Source of the DNA: JAYPAN01 sp038123715
GTDB taxonomy: Bacteria > Pseudomonadota > Alphaproteobacteria > RS24
Direction of reading: 5' to 3'
Length of the DNA stretch: 26,180 bases
Assembly (NCBI GenBank): GCA_038123715.1
Contig: JAYPAN010000022.1
Coordinates: 1-26,180 of the forward strand
Positions 8,311 through 15,901 of the stretch are shown here, piece by piece (positions within the stretch are counted from its first letter, which is position 1; every line of letters begins with the position of its first letter). The position numbers and the translations under genes were made by a program. Under the pieces are notes generated by a model. It made no database searches. It was not told the DNA's origin and saw nothing but the letters and a program-made list of their open reading frames with translations.

Positions 8311-8988
8311 CTAAAATTCAAAAACCGGCACGGGGTCAAACGCATCCAAAACCGGAACTGTCAAATCAAACGCAATAAGGCGGGCAAAACTGTCACCAAT
8401 GCGCCGGTAAATAACGGCTTTCTGGCTGCCTTCGACATTTTGCACACAAACCAACCTTCCGCCATCATCCAATTGCGCCAGCAGGTCTTCGGGTATTTCC
8501 GCCACACAGCCATTGATAAAAATAATGTTGAACGGCCCCTGTTTGGGCTGGCCTTCGGGCAGCGGGCCGGTAACGGCGACCGCATTGTCAATTTCCAGCT
8601 TGCGCCAATTATCACTGGCCTTTTCGCTCATCGCCTCATCATCTTCAAGCGAGATAACCGTGCTGGCCAGACCGGCCATCACCGCCGCCGCATAACCGCT
8701 GCCACCGGCAATGTTCAATATCACATCGCCCGGTTCAATATCGGCCAGCTCGGCCAGACGGGCAAACGCCAAAGGCGCCAGAATGGTGCGGCTGACATCG
8801 CCGCGCGCATAATCCAGACTGCAATCAGCATAGGCAATTTCACGGTTTTGACCGCCGACAAAGGCTTCGCGCGGCACACCAAGCAATTGCCGCGTCAACC
8901 GGTAATCGCGCACGCCGCCCGGCTTAATCTGACATTCCACCATATTGAAGCGCGCGCGGGCGCTCATTTCACTGTCCATCAAGCTCAT
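8311..8988 (-). CDS. Protein-L-isoaspartate O-methyltransferase-like protein
   Basis: This is a 225-residue SAM-dependent methyltransferase of the PCMT family. The SAM motif I region is VILNIAGGSGYAAAVMA (GGSGY near residues 95-99), and the N-terminus MSARARFNMVECQIKP is typical of the alphaproteobacterial branch found next to tolC. Classical repair enzymes carry a QTISQP-type catalytic loop and a GDG motif. Here the equivalent places read SRTILAP and GPLPEG, so true isoaspartate repair activity is doubtful. The start at 8988 is chosen because GGGA precedes it and a good promoter (9022-9050) lies just upstream. A start at 9057 would place that promoter inside the gene. A start at 8967 is also possible. 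Confidence 0.82.
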   Translation of the reverse strand: MSLMDSEMSARARFNMVECQIKPGGVRDYRLTRQLLGVPREAFVGGQNREIAYADCSLDYARGDVSRTILAPLAFARLAELADIEPGDVILNIAGGSGYAAAVMAGLASTVISLEDDEAMSEKASDNWRKLEIDNAVAVTGPLPEGQPKQGPFNIIFINGCVAEIPEDLLAQLDDGGRLVCVQNVEGSQKAVIYRRIGDSFARLIAFDLTVPVLDAFDPVPVFEF

Positions 8989-9021
8989 TAACCGCTTCCC
9001 ACTGCAAGGCCATCTTGGCTC

Positions 9022-9050
9022 TGTATAGCTACCCCAAGCGGTTAGCACAA
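9022..9050 (-). promoter_or_regulatory. Housekeeping-type promoter for the pcm-like gene
   Basis: TTGTGC and TATACA on the minus strand are separated by exactly 17 bases. Transcription would begin about 26 bases before the ATG at 8988. This promoter may drive the whole leftward run of pcm-like gene, tolC and popZ-like gene. Confidence 0.55.
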
Positions 9051-9142
9051 TTGGCAAAGCGTCACAACAGCCTGCCGCAGCACATCAGGCTTAAAATGAC
9101 ATGTGTCGCGGAAAAAACCGGTTGCGTCGGGCGGTCAAGGTT

Positions 9143-9148
9143 TATACA
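9143..9148 (+). promoter_or_regulatory. Possible -10 box for tRNA-Cys
   Basis: TATACA lies 36 bases before the tRNA-Cys 5' end. TTGCGT at 9122-9127 is the nearest -35 candidate, but its spacing is only 15 bases, so this assignment is weak. Confidence 0.3.
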
Positions 9149-9184
9149 ACAGGCGAGTTTTCCAGCCCGTCAGGTCTGGTCAAT

Positions 9185-9258
9185 GGCCACGTGGCGGAGT
9201 GGTGACGCAGCGGCCTGCAAAGCCGTGTACCCCGGTTCGATTCCGGGCGTGGCCTCCA
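9185..9258 (+). tRNA. tRNA-Cys (anticodon GCA)
   Basis: A 74-base cloverleaf can be drawn by hand. The acceptor pair is GGCCACG with CGTGGCC, followed by discriminator T and an encoded CCA. The D-arm has a GTGG-type loop. The anticodon stem GCGGC/GCCGT (one G-T pair) carries loop CTGCAAA, giving anticodon GCA. The T-arm is CCCGG-TTCGATT-CCGGG. A T at the discriminator position is the known identity element for tRNA-Cys. Confidence 0.96.
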
Positions 9259-9266
9259 TTTTAGCA

Positions 9267-9285
9267 GCCCGATCTGGCGTCGGGC
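9267..9285 (+). terminator. Hairpin downstream of tRNA-Cys
   Basis: A perfect 6-bp stem, GCCCGA with TCGGGC, closes a 7-base loop nine bases after the tRNA CCA end. No T-run follows. It may be a 3' processing or weak termination structure. Confidence 0.35.
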
Positions 9286-9315
9286 GGTCAAATCAACGGT
9301 AAGTGGAATTTCAAC

Positions 9316-9344
9316 TTGGCGCATGCGGCAAGCTCTGATATACC
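9316..9344 (+). promoter_or_regulatory. Housekeeping-type promoter for tRNA-Asn
   Basis: TTGGCG and TATACC are separated by exactly 17 bases and end 22 bases before the tRNA-Asn 5' end. This is the spacing expected for a stable-RNA promoter with a short leader. Confidence 0.6.
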
Positions 9345-9366
9345 CCTTCCACGTTGACGGAAATGT

Positions 9367-9442
9367 TCCCCGGTAGCTCAGTTGGTAGAGCAAACGGCTG
9401 TTAACCGTTCGGTCGCTGGTTCGAGTCCGGCCCGGGGAGCCA
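9367..9442 (+). tRNA. tRNA-Asn (anticodon GTT)
   Basis: A 76-base cloverleaf. The acceptor is TCCCCGG with CCGGGGA, followed by discriminator G and encoded CCA. The D-arm is GCTC-AGTTGGTA-GAGC. The anticodon stem AACGG/CCGTT has loop CTGTTAA, so the anticodon is GTT. The T-arm pairs around GGTTCGAGTCC. Open reading frames that start inside this gene are not real starts. Confidence 0.97.
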
Positions 9443-9491
9443 TTCCCACCCTTCCCTTCAAAAATGATTTTCCCATTCTCTCGGCAATAAC

Positions 9492-9521
9492 GCATCCAAA
9501 GCCGGTTTTTCTGCGTATAGA
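9492..9521 (+). promoter_or_regulatory. Candidate ECF-sigma promoter for the phrB unit
   Basis: GCATCC, 18 bases, then TATAGA. Written more fully it is ATCCAAA-N13-CGTAT, which recurs exactly, with the same spacing, upstream of chrR. It resembles the RpoE (ChrR-partnered) promoter type of Rhodobacter as I recall it (TGATCC, about 18 bases, then TA-rich). Transcription would start near 9527, leaving a leader of about 20 bases that contains the phrB ribosome-binding site. Which sigma factor reads it is inferred. Confidence 0.55.
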
Positions 9522-9546
9522 TTATGTATTCCGCGGAGGGAGTGGC

Positions 9547-10980
9547 TTGGCACAACCGGTTATCTTTTGGTTTCGACAGGACTTGCGATTATCAGATAAT
9601 CCGAGTTTGCAGGCGGCTTTGGCGCATTGCCGCAATGAGGGTGCGCCGCTTATTCCGGTCTTTATTGATGATGAGCATTTGGGGCGGCGCCCGGGGCGGA
9701 TGAGCCTGTGGTGGCGCGACGCTGCCTTGGCCGCGCTTGATGCAGCCTTGCGCCAGCGCGGTAGCCGCTTGCTCTATCTTACCGGCAAAACAGACCCAAG
9801 CTTGACCCGCCTGATTGACAGCGCAAAGGCGGGGGCGGTTTACTGGAACCGCCAATATGATGCGCCCAGCGTTGAGCATGATACCGCCCTAAAAGCTGAT
9901 TTGCGCGCGCGCGGCCTGTTTGCCGAAAGCCGAAACGCGCTTTTAATGTTTGAGCCTTGGGAGATAAAAGGCAAAACCAGCAATGGCCCGATGCGGGTTT
10001 TCACGCCTTTTTGGAAACGTTGCCGCGAGATTGGCCTGCCTGAAGAATTATCACCCGCGCCCGATACCATACCGACCCCTGATATTTGGCCGGAAAGTGC
10101 CCCCTTGCCGCAAACGCCACCGCATGAAGCCGCCGATTTGCTGGCTCAGTGGATGCCGGGGGAAACCGGCGCGGCGCTGGCGCTTAACAATTTTCTGCAC
10201 AGTAATGGTCACGGCTATGCCGAAAAGCGTGACCTGCCCGCCATTAACGCAACATCGCGCCTGTCGCCGCATTTGCGTTGGGGCGATATCTCCCCGCAAC
10301 GCATTGCCCATGAGGCAAGCGGCTCAAGATTGTCGCCGCTTGATAAAGACAAATTCCTTGCCGAGCTGGGCTGGCGCGAATTTGCCTATCACTTGATGTT
10401 CCACAATCCCGAAATCGGTGATGCGCCCCTGCAAAGGAAATTCGAGGCTTTTCCGTGGCGCGATGATGATGCTGTCGAAAAGGATTTGCAAGACTGGCAA
10501 AATGGCCGCACCGGCTATCCGATTGTTGATGCCGGCATGCGTGAGTTGAAGCGCAGCGGCTACATGCATAATCGTGTGCGGATGATTTGCGCGTCTTTTC
10601 TGGTCAAGCATTTGCTGATTGACTGGCGGCATGGGGAAGCCTGGTTTTGGGACAGGTTAAATGATGCCGACCCGGCCAATAATACGGCAAGCTGGCAATG
10701 GGTGGCCGGTTGTGGCGCCGATGCCGCGCCTTATTTCCGCATTTTCAACCCAATCACACAGGGCAGTAAGTTTGATGCCGAAGGCGTTTACACCAAAGCC
10801 TATGTGCCGGAACTGGCGGGGTTAAGCGGCAAAACCTTGTTTGCCCCTTGGGAAGCCAAACAAGATTTATTGGCAAAGGCAGAGGTAGAAATTGGCGCAA
10901 CCTATCCGGCGCCGATTGTTGACCATAAGCAAGCCCGTGAACGGGCGTTGGAGAGTTTCGGGTCACTGAGTAGCAGTTAA
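9547..10980 (+). CDS. phrB: Deoxyribodipyrimidine photolyase (class I)
   Basis: This 477-residue flavoprotein splits cyclobutane pyrimidine dimers using blue or near-UV light. The N-terminal antenna domain starts PVIFWFRQDLRLSDN. The C-terminal FAD domain contains the family core: VRMICASFLVKHLLIDW, then HGEAWFWDRL, then NNTASWQW, then GADAAPYFRIFNP. The start is taken as the TTG at 9547, because GGAGG lies seven bases upstream; the only upstream in-frame ATG lies inside tRNA-Asn. It heads a tight plus-strand unit, with 11 bases to the next gene. In Rhodobacter a photolyase gene belongs to the RpoE-ChrR regulon. The candidate promoter shared with chrR suggests the same control here. A bacterial cryptochrome is a less likely alternative. 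Confidence 0.93.
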   Translation: MAQPVIFWFRQDLRLSDNPSLQAALAHCRNEGAPLIPVFIDDEHLGRRPGRMSLWWRDAALAALDAALRQRGSRLLYLTGKTDPSLTRLIDSAKAGAVYWNRQYDAPSVEHDTALKADLRARGLFAESRNALLMFEPWEIKGKTSNGPMRVFTPFWKRCREIGLPEELSPAPDTIPTPDIWPESAPLPQTPPHEAADLLAQWMPGETGAALALNNFLHSNGHGYAEKRDLPAINATSRLSPHLRWGDISPQRIAHEASGSRLSPLDKDKFLAELGWREFAYHLMFHNPEIGDAPLQRKFEAFPWRDDDAVEKDLQDWQNGRTGYPIVDAGMRELKRSGYMHNRVRMICASFLVKHLLIDWRHGEAWFWDRLNDADPANNTASWQWVAGCGADAAPYFRIFNPITQGSKFDAEGVYTKAYVPELAGLSGKTLFAPWEAKQDLLAKAEVEIGATYPAPIVDHKQARERALESFGSLSSS

Positions 10981-10991
10981 GGAGTAACCCC

Positions 10992-12266
10992 ATGAAAATT
11001 GCCATTATCGGCAGCGGCATTTCCGGAAATGTCGCTGCCTACCATCTGTGCGGGCAACATGACATCACCCTTTATGAAAAGCGCGACCGTCTGGGCGGCC
11101 ACAGCGCCACCAAGGAAATCGATTATCATGGTAACGGCGAAACGCTGCGGGTCGATACCGGCTTTATTGTATATAATGAGCTGAATTATCCCGGCCTCAC
11201 CGCCCTGTTTAATGCGCTGGATGTGAACACGGTGGAAAGCAATATGAGCTTTGGCTTTTCATCGCATGAGGGGCGGTTTGAATGGTCAGGGCAATCCATT
11301 GATACCGTCTTTGCCCAAAGGCGCAATTTCGCCTCACCGGTCTTTTGGAGCATGATTTCCGGCATTTTCAAATTCAACAAGCTGGCGGCTGAAGCGCATG
11401 AAAGCGGCACGGCAAGCGGCATAAGCCTTGGCGATTGGTTGGCCGGTCACGGCTTTGGCAAAACCTTCATCAATCGCTATTTGCTGCCCATGGGCGCGGC
11501 CATTTGGTCAACACCTGCCGATGAAATTATGGCCTTTCCCGCCGACAGTTTTCTGCAATTTTTCTATAATCACCGGCTGATAAACGCCGACCGGCCGCAA
11601 TGGCGCACGGTCGCCAATGGGTCGCAAAGCTATGTTGAAAAACTGACCGCCCGTTTCAAAGACAAAATCCGCCTGTCCAGCCCGGTCTCACGCATAGAGC
11701 ACGTCTCCGGCGGCGTGGCGGTAACAGCCAATGGCGAAACGGAAATATATGACCAGGCCGTTCTGGCCTGCCACAGCGATCAGGCCTTGAGCATGCTGCA
11801 TGATGCGCGGCCTGAAGAACGCGATGTGCTGTCAGCAATCCGCTATTTGCCCAATCAGGTCTATTTGCATAAAGACGCTGCACTCATGCCCAATCGGCGC
11901 AAAGTCTGGTCAGCGTGGAATTATATCAGCCATGCCGGCGCTGGGCGTGATGACATTATGACGGTCAGCTATTGGATGAACCGGCTGCAAAATCTCGATG
12001 AAGCAAAACCGCTTTTTGTGACACTGAACCCGCCAGTTCCGCCGCGCCCTGAATTAACCTTTGGTCATTATGAATATGACCATCCACAATTTGATGGGCG
12101 TGCCTTGGCGGCACAAAAGAAGTTACCGGAAATACAGGGCAAAAATCGCCTCTGGTTCTGCGGTGCTTGGGCCGGTTTTGGCTTTCATGAAGATGGTCTG
12201 CAATCGGCGTTGCGTGTCTGCGAAGGGCTGCAAGCGCAAATTGGGCTGCCACAGGCGGCGGAATAG
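10992..12266 (+). CDS. FAD-dependent oxidoreductase (amine-oxidase/desaturase-like)
   Basis: This 424-residue protein has an N-terminal Rossmann FAD site, IAIIGSGISGNVAAYHL (GxGxxG at residues 7-12), followed by E29, KR and GG in YEKRDRLGGH. It ends with the second FAD-contacting segment, WFCGAWAGFGFHEDGLQSAL. This form is typical of the NAD(P)-binding FAD oxidoreductases found beside DUF1365 and CFA-synthase-like genes. GGAG sits eight bases before the ATG and overlaps the end of phrB. By analogy with the Rhodobacter furan-fatty-acid pathway it may desaturate a methylated acyl chain in membrane phospholipid (the UfaD role), but the sequence alone does not prove a substrate. Confidence 0.85.
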   Translation: MKIAIIGSGISGNVAAYHLCGQHDITLYEKRDRLGGHSATKEIDYHGNGETLRVDTGFIVYNELNYPGLTALFNALDVNTVESNMSFGFSSHEGRFEWSGQSIDTVFAQRRNFASPVFWSMISGIFKFNKLAAEAHESGTASGISLGDWLAGHGFGKTFINRYLLPMGAAIWSTPADEIMAFPADSFLQFFYNHRLINADRPQWRTVANGSQSYVEKLTARFKDKIRLSSPVSRIEHVSGGVAVTANGETEIYDQAVLACHSDQALSMLHDARPEERDVLSAIRYLPNQVYLHKDAALMPNRRKVWSAWNYISHAGAGRDDIMTVSYWMNRLQNLDEAKPLFVTLNPPVPPRPELTFGHYEYDHPQFDGRALAAQKKLPEIQGKNRLWFCGAWAGFGFHEDGLQSALRVCEGLQAQIGLPQAAE

Positions 12267-12279
12267 GCATAGCAAACCC

Positions 12280-13053
12280 ATGACCGACAGGCAGGACATA
12301 TCGGCGCAAAGCTGCCTTTATTTCGGCATGGTGCGCCATGCGCGCTACCGCCCGCGCCGTCACCGCTTTGCCTATCGGGTTTTCAACATTTACGCCGATA
12401 TTGATGAGCTGGAAGCCGGGGCGCTGAACACGACGCTGTTCAAATATAACCGGTTCGCCCTATTCAGCCTGCGCCCCCGCGATCATGGCGCCAAGGATGG
12501 CAGTTCGGTGCGTGACTTTGTGGATGCGCTGTTACAACAGGCTGGCATGGCGCGCCCTGACCAAGTGATGATGTTGTGCTATCCGCGCATACTCGGCTAT
12601 GCGTTTAACCCGATAACTGTTTATTACTGCTTTGCCAATAGGCGTCCTTGCGCGATGATTTATGAAGTCCGCAATACATTTGGCGATGACCATATTTACA
12701 CAATCGCCTGCCCGGACGGGTCGCCGGATATTAAGCACAGCCGCGATAAGCTGATGCATGTCTCGCCCTTTATCGGCATGAAGGCCACATATCATTTTTC
12801 GACCGCCATGCCGGAACAGAAATTACGGCTGGTGATACGCGAAACCGAGGGGACAGACCCGCTGCTGGTTGCCAGCTTTGTCGGGCAGCGCCGCGCGCTG
12901 AACGCGGGCAATCTCATATCAGCGTTTGTGCGTCACCCGCTTATGACACTGAAAGTTGTTGTTGCAATCCATCTTGAAGCTGCCAAACTATTTGTTAAGG
13001 GCGTTCCCTTTATAAAACGCCCAATGCCGCCCAAGAGCCGGACAAGCTTTTAA
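12280..13053 (+). CDS. DUF1365 family protein
   Basis: This 257-residue protein of unknown biochemical function belongs to the DUF1365 family. It is recognised from FGMVRHARYRPRRHRFAYRV at the N-terminus, the central LCYPRILGYAFNPITVYYC, and IYEVRNTFGD and YHF downstream. The start is taken at the ATG at 12280, 13 bases after the previous stop; an in-frame ATG at 12061 would overlap most of the end of the oxidoreductase gene. The ribosome-binding site is weak, so coupling to the upstream gene is likely. DUF1365 genes usually sit between an FAD oxidoreductase and a CFA-synthase-like methyltransferase, as here. That implies a role in the same lipid modification, perhaps with phospholipid or acyl carrier handling, but this is inference. 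Confidence 0.88.
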   Translation: MTDRQDISAQSCLYFGMVRHARYRPRRHRFAYRVFNIYADIDELEAGALNTTLFKYNRFALFSLRPRDHGAKDGSSVRDFVDALLQQAGMARPDQVMMLCYPRILGYAFNPITVYYCFANRRPCAMIYEVRNTFGDDHIYTIACPDGSPDIKHSRDKLMHVSPFIGMKATYHFSTAMPEQKLRLVIRETEGTDPLLVASFVGQRRALNAGNLISAFVRHPLMTLKVVVAIHLEAAKLFVKGVPFIKRPMPPKSRTSF

Positions 13054-13077
13054 TGAACAGGCCAAAGGGGAGAGAAA

Positions 13078-14322
13078 ATGAGTGAAACAAATACAGATAA
13101 TCGCCGGATGATGGATGCCGCACGCGCTGCGTCCACTGGCAAGAGCAGTTTGACCGGCTACGCAAGGCTGGTGTTTTTCATGCTGCGAAAAATGCGCGGG
13201 CCTGTGCTGCAAGTGCAATTGCCCGATGGCGCGGTGCATGAATTTGCCGGTAACGACAAATCAACACCGCCCATCGTTTTGAGCATCAATAATATGTCAT
13301 TCTTCAAGACCATTGTGCGCCGTGGCAGCTTGGGATTTGCTGAGGCTTATATGCATGAAGACTGGCGCAGCCCCGATATTGCGCGCCTGCTTTGCTTTTT
13401 CAATCAGAACATGCAAATGATTAAACAGGAAATTGATAATAAACGTGTTTTTTCGTTTATAAACCGGCTGATTCACAAATGGCGACCCAATTCGCGCGCC
13501 GGTGCGAAGCGCAATATCCACGCCCATTATGATTTGGGAAATAATTTTTACAGCCTGTGGCTCGACAAATCCATGACCTATTCATCGGCGCTGTTCAAAG
13601 ACAGTCAGACCGATTTGCGCGCCGCCCAGGCAGAAAAATATCGCGCCCTTGCCGAAGCAATAGACTTACAACCCGACCATCATGTTCTGGAAATTGGTTG
13701 CGGCTGGGGTGGCTTTGCCGAATTTGCCGCGCGCGAAATAGGGTGTCGTGTCACCGGCATCACCATTTCCGAGGAGCAGTTGAAATTTGCCCGCACCCGC
13801 ATCGCCAATGCCGGATTGCAAGACAAAGTTGATTTTCAATTCCTTGATTATCGAGATGTCACGCAGACCTATGACCGGGTAGTGTCGATTGAAATGTTCG
13901 AGGCAGTGGGCGAGCAATATTGGGCGACTTATTTCGAGCAATTGCACAAGGTTTTGAAACCGGGCGGGCGCGCCGGATTGCAAATCATTACGATTGAAAA
14001 TTCGCGCTTTGAAGCGTATCGCAAGAGTGCCGATTTTATTCAACGCTATATCTTCCCCGGTGGCATGTTGCCCTCGCCGAAAAAACTCTATGCCGCTTTT
14101 GACAATGCCGGTTTGCAATTAACCGGACAAAAGGACTTTGCGCTTGATTATGCGCGCACGCTGGCTGCATGGCGCGCGCGTTTCATTGCCGTCTGGCCGG
14201 AAGTTGAGGCACTGGGTTTTGATACGCGCTTCCGCAATATGTGGGAATATTATCTGGCCTATTGCGAGGCCGGTTTCAGCACGGGAAGCATTGACGTGTC
14301 CCATTTCACGCTGACCAAATAG
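13078..14322 (+). CDS. Cyclopropane-fatty-acyl-phospholipid synthase family methyltransferase
   Basis: This 414-residue SAM-dependent enzyme of the Cfa family adds a one-carbon unit to the double bond of unsaturated acyl chains in membrane phospholipids. Visible motifs are AHYDLGNNFYSLWLDKSMTY at about 145-165, the SAM site VLEIGCGWGGFAEFAA at about 203-218, VSIEMFEAVGEQYW, and the C-terminal NMWEYYLAYCEAGF. GGGGAG lies five to six bases before the ATG. It closes the plus-strand unit 24 bases after DUF1365. The family covers both true cyclopropane synthases and UfaM-type enzymes that make methylated unsaturated fatty acids. The flavoprotein partner next door favours the second type, but motif reading cannot decide. 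Confidence 0.9.
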   Translation: MSETNTDNRRMMDAARAASTGKSSLTGYARLVFFMLRKMRGPVLQVQLPDGAVHEFAGNDKSTPPIVLSINNMSFFKTIVRRGSLGFAEAYMHEDWRSPDIARLLCFFNQNMQMIKQEIDNKRVFSFINRLIHKWRPNSRAGAKRNIHAHYDLGNNFYSLWLDKSMTYSSALFKDSQTDLRAAQAEKYRALAEAIDLQPDHHVLEIGCGWGGFAEFAAREIGCRVTGITISEEQLKFARTRIANAGLQDKVDFQFLDYRDVTQTYDRVVSIEMFEAVGEQYWATYFEQLHKVLKPGGRAGLQIITIENSRFEAYRKSADFIQRYIFPGGMLPSPKKLYAAFDNAGLQLTGQKDFALDYARTLAAWRARFIAVWPEVEALGFDTRFRNMWEYYLAYCEAGFSTGSIDVSHFTLTK

Positions 14323-14329
14323 CGCGCTG

Positions 14330-15103
14330 CTACTTTCCCGTGCCACGCGCGACAAGCGCAACATAGGCGCGCCTTGGCAGCAGATTTATCAGCCGCAAAA
14401 GAAACGAAAAACGCCGCGGAAAGGAAATATGCGTGCGCCCGGCTGCCAAACCATCGGCAATGCGCCGCGCCGCCTCTTGCGCCGAAATAATAAACGGCAT
14501 GGGAAACGGGTTCACATCCGTGGCCGGTGTTTTCACAAAGCCCGGCGCAATCATCGAGACATGCACATTATGTGGCGCCAAATCCATCGCCAATGACTCG
14601 CCCAAATTAAACAAAGCCGCCTTGGTCGCCCCATAGGCGGCAGAGGTTGGCAAGCCGCCATATCCCGCAACCGACGAAACAAGCGAAATATGCCCGTAAC
14701 CGCGCTGTGTCATCAATGGCACAAGCCGCGCCAAGCCATTTATCGTGCCGGTCAGGTTAACATCAAATGACCGGTCAAACAGGGTCGGGTCAAAATCCGG
14801 CATATTGGTCGGCAAATATATACCGGCATTCATCACACCCAGCGCAATTGGGCCGAGCGCCTTTTCAATATCGGCCACCATTTTTGCCATGCCGGGACGG
14901 TCAACAACATCGCCCTCAAAGCCGGTAATGTTGTCATGAGTTGCCGCAATCTCAGCCAAGGCCGCCTTATTGCGTGCCGATATGGCAACTTTCCAACCAC
15001 GCCCCGCCAATTCCTCGGCCAATGCTGCCCCAATGCCCGACGAACCGCCTGTTATCCAGACACACCCATCCGCCGGTGTCATTTTTTTACGCAATTTACT
15101 CAT
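14330..15103 (-). CDS. Short-chain dehydrogenase/reductase
   Basis: This 257-residue classical SDR uses NAD(P)(H). Its cofactor loop TGGSSGIG is at residues 18-25, NAG at 92-94, and the catalytic residues are S144, Y157 and K161 (YGATK). APGFVKT follows, as usual for the family. The positively charged residue after strand 2 (ISARN) suggests NADP(H). The C-terminus, with FPRRFSFLLRLINLLPRRAYVAL, is basic and hydrophobic and may touch membranes. It is the last gene of the minus-strand unit led by chrR and converges on the CFA-like gene with seven bases between. SDR genes accompany these ChrR-linked lipid clusters in other bacteria; the substrate is unknown. Confidence 0.88.
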   Translation of the reverse strand: MSKLRKKMTPADGCVWITGGSSGIGAALAEELAGRGWKVAISARNKAALAEIAATHDNITGFEGDVVDRPGMAKMVADIEKALGPIALGVMNAGIYLPTNMPDFDPTLFDRSFDVNLTGTINGLARLVPLMTQRGYGHISLVSSVAGYGGLPTSAAYGATKAALFNLGESLAMDLAPHNVHVSMIAPGFVKTPATDVNPFPMPFIISAQEAARRIADGLAAGRTHISFPRRFSFLLRLINLLPRRAYVALVARGTGK

Positions 15104-15124
15104 AGACCCCGCCCAATAATCGAT

Positions 15125-15901
15125 TTACGGCATCCGCCATTTGCGCCTTGGCGGCAAAAACTCCGGACTGATGGGGCGAATTTCGACACGCCCCGCCTTG
15201 CTGTCAACTTCGGTGCGAACCCAACGGCCATCCTCGGAATACCAAATATCAATCTTCAAATCGCCATCCAGCCGGAAATGATGCGCCTGTGACTGTCCAT
15301 ATTCAACCGGCACCCATTCCTCGCCAATATAATCAACCGATACATTAAGCAATCGCCCGTCTTGCGAGCTGAGCAATTTATTTTGATGAATGAAATTCGG
15401 GTTGAAATAGCTGGTGGAGAGAAGCGGTTGCAGCAAATTATTGTCAAAACGAGACGCCGCTCCCTTTATCACGCCATTGACTGTTGCCAAATTAACAAAC
15501 ACATCCTCGCCATTATTGTCGGTTCGGGAAACAATCGAGGTGAGCAGCCCATCGCGCCATGTTTCCGTGTTGCGGTGGGCATAGCGGAACACTGGAATAA
15601 AACCGAATTTAATGTTCAGATTTATCGTGATATCAACTTTCAGCGCGCCGTCTTGCTGGTTTTCAAAGGTGAAATACTGAAAGCCGACCCGCTTACCTTT
15701 GAGCCTTACCTCATAGGCCAATATGCCATTTTCCGGCACACCAGCCGACCAATCACGCGAAACAGCGTCAAAACCGGCCAATGCCTGCCCCGGCAGGACA
15801 GCCAAAATACTCATTAAAATAAGAAAAGCATTGCAGCTAGGCGCGCGAAAAGAAATCGCGCGCAACCCGCCCGAGACTATCTGTAAAACGAAGTGCGCCA
15901 T
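15125..15901 (-). CDS. Secreted protein resembling DUF6134
   Basis: This is a 258-residue protein with a hydrophobic signal-like stretch, FLILMSILAVL, ending PGQALA at about residue 42. The mature part is beta-rich, with LAYEVRLKGKRVGFQYFTFE, KVDITINLNIKFGFIPVFRY, and DLKIDIWYSEDGRWVRTEVD. This matches my memory of the DUF6134 family (periplasmic, beta-sandwich-like), but I cannot confirm it. If the ATG at 15901 is used, the gene overlaps the 3' end of chrR by 65 bases. A TTG at 15865 would give a more ordinary 30-residue signal peptide starting with basic residues. Neither start has a clear ribosome-binding site. Its position between chrR and the SDR suggests an envelope role in the same stress response. 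Confidence 0.6.
   Translation of the reverse strand: MAHFVLQIVSGGLRAISFRAPSCNAFLILMSILAVLPGQALAGFDAVSRDWSAGVPENGILAYEVRLKGKRVGFQYFTFENQQDGALKVDITINLNIKFGFIPVFRYAHRNTETWRDGLLTSIVSRTDNNGEDVFVNLATVNGVIKGAASRFDNNLLQPLLSTSYFNPNFIHQNKLLSSQDGRLLNVSVDYIGEEWVPVEYGQSQAHHFRLDGDLKIDIWYSEDGRWVRTEVDSKAGRVEIRPISPEFLPPRRKWRMP

Noticed and set aside
9382..9546. Upstream ATG-started extension of the photolyase
   Set aside because: It begins inside tRNA-Asn and adds 55 residues that do not resemble photolyases. A strong GGAGG precedes the TTG at 9547.
12061..12279. N-terminal extension of the DUF1365 protein
   Set aside because: It overlaps over 200 bases of the FAD oxidoreductase gene and has no homology to DUF1365. 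The ATG at 12280 fits the family N-terminus.
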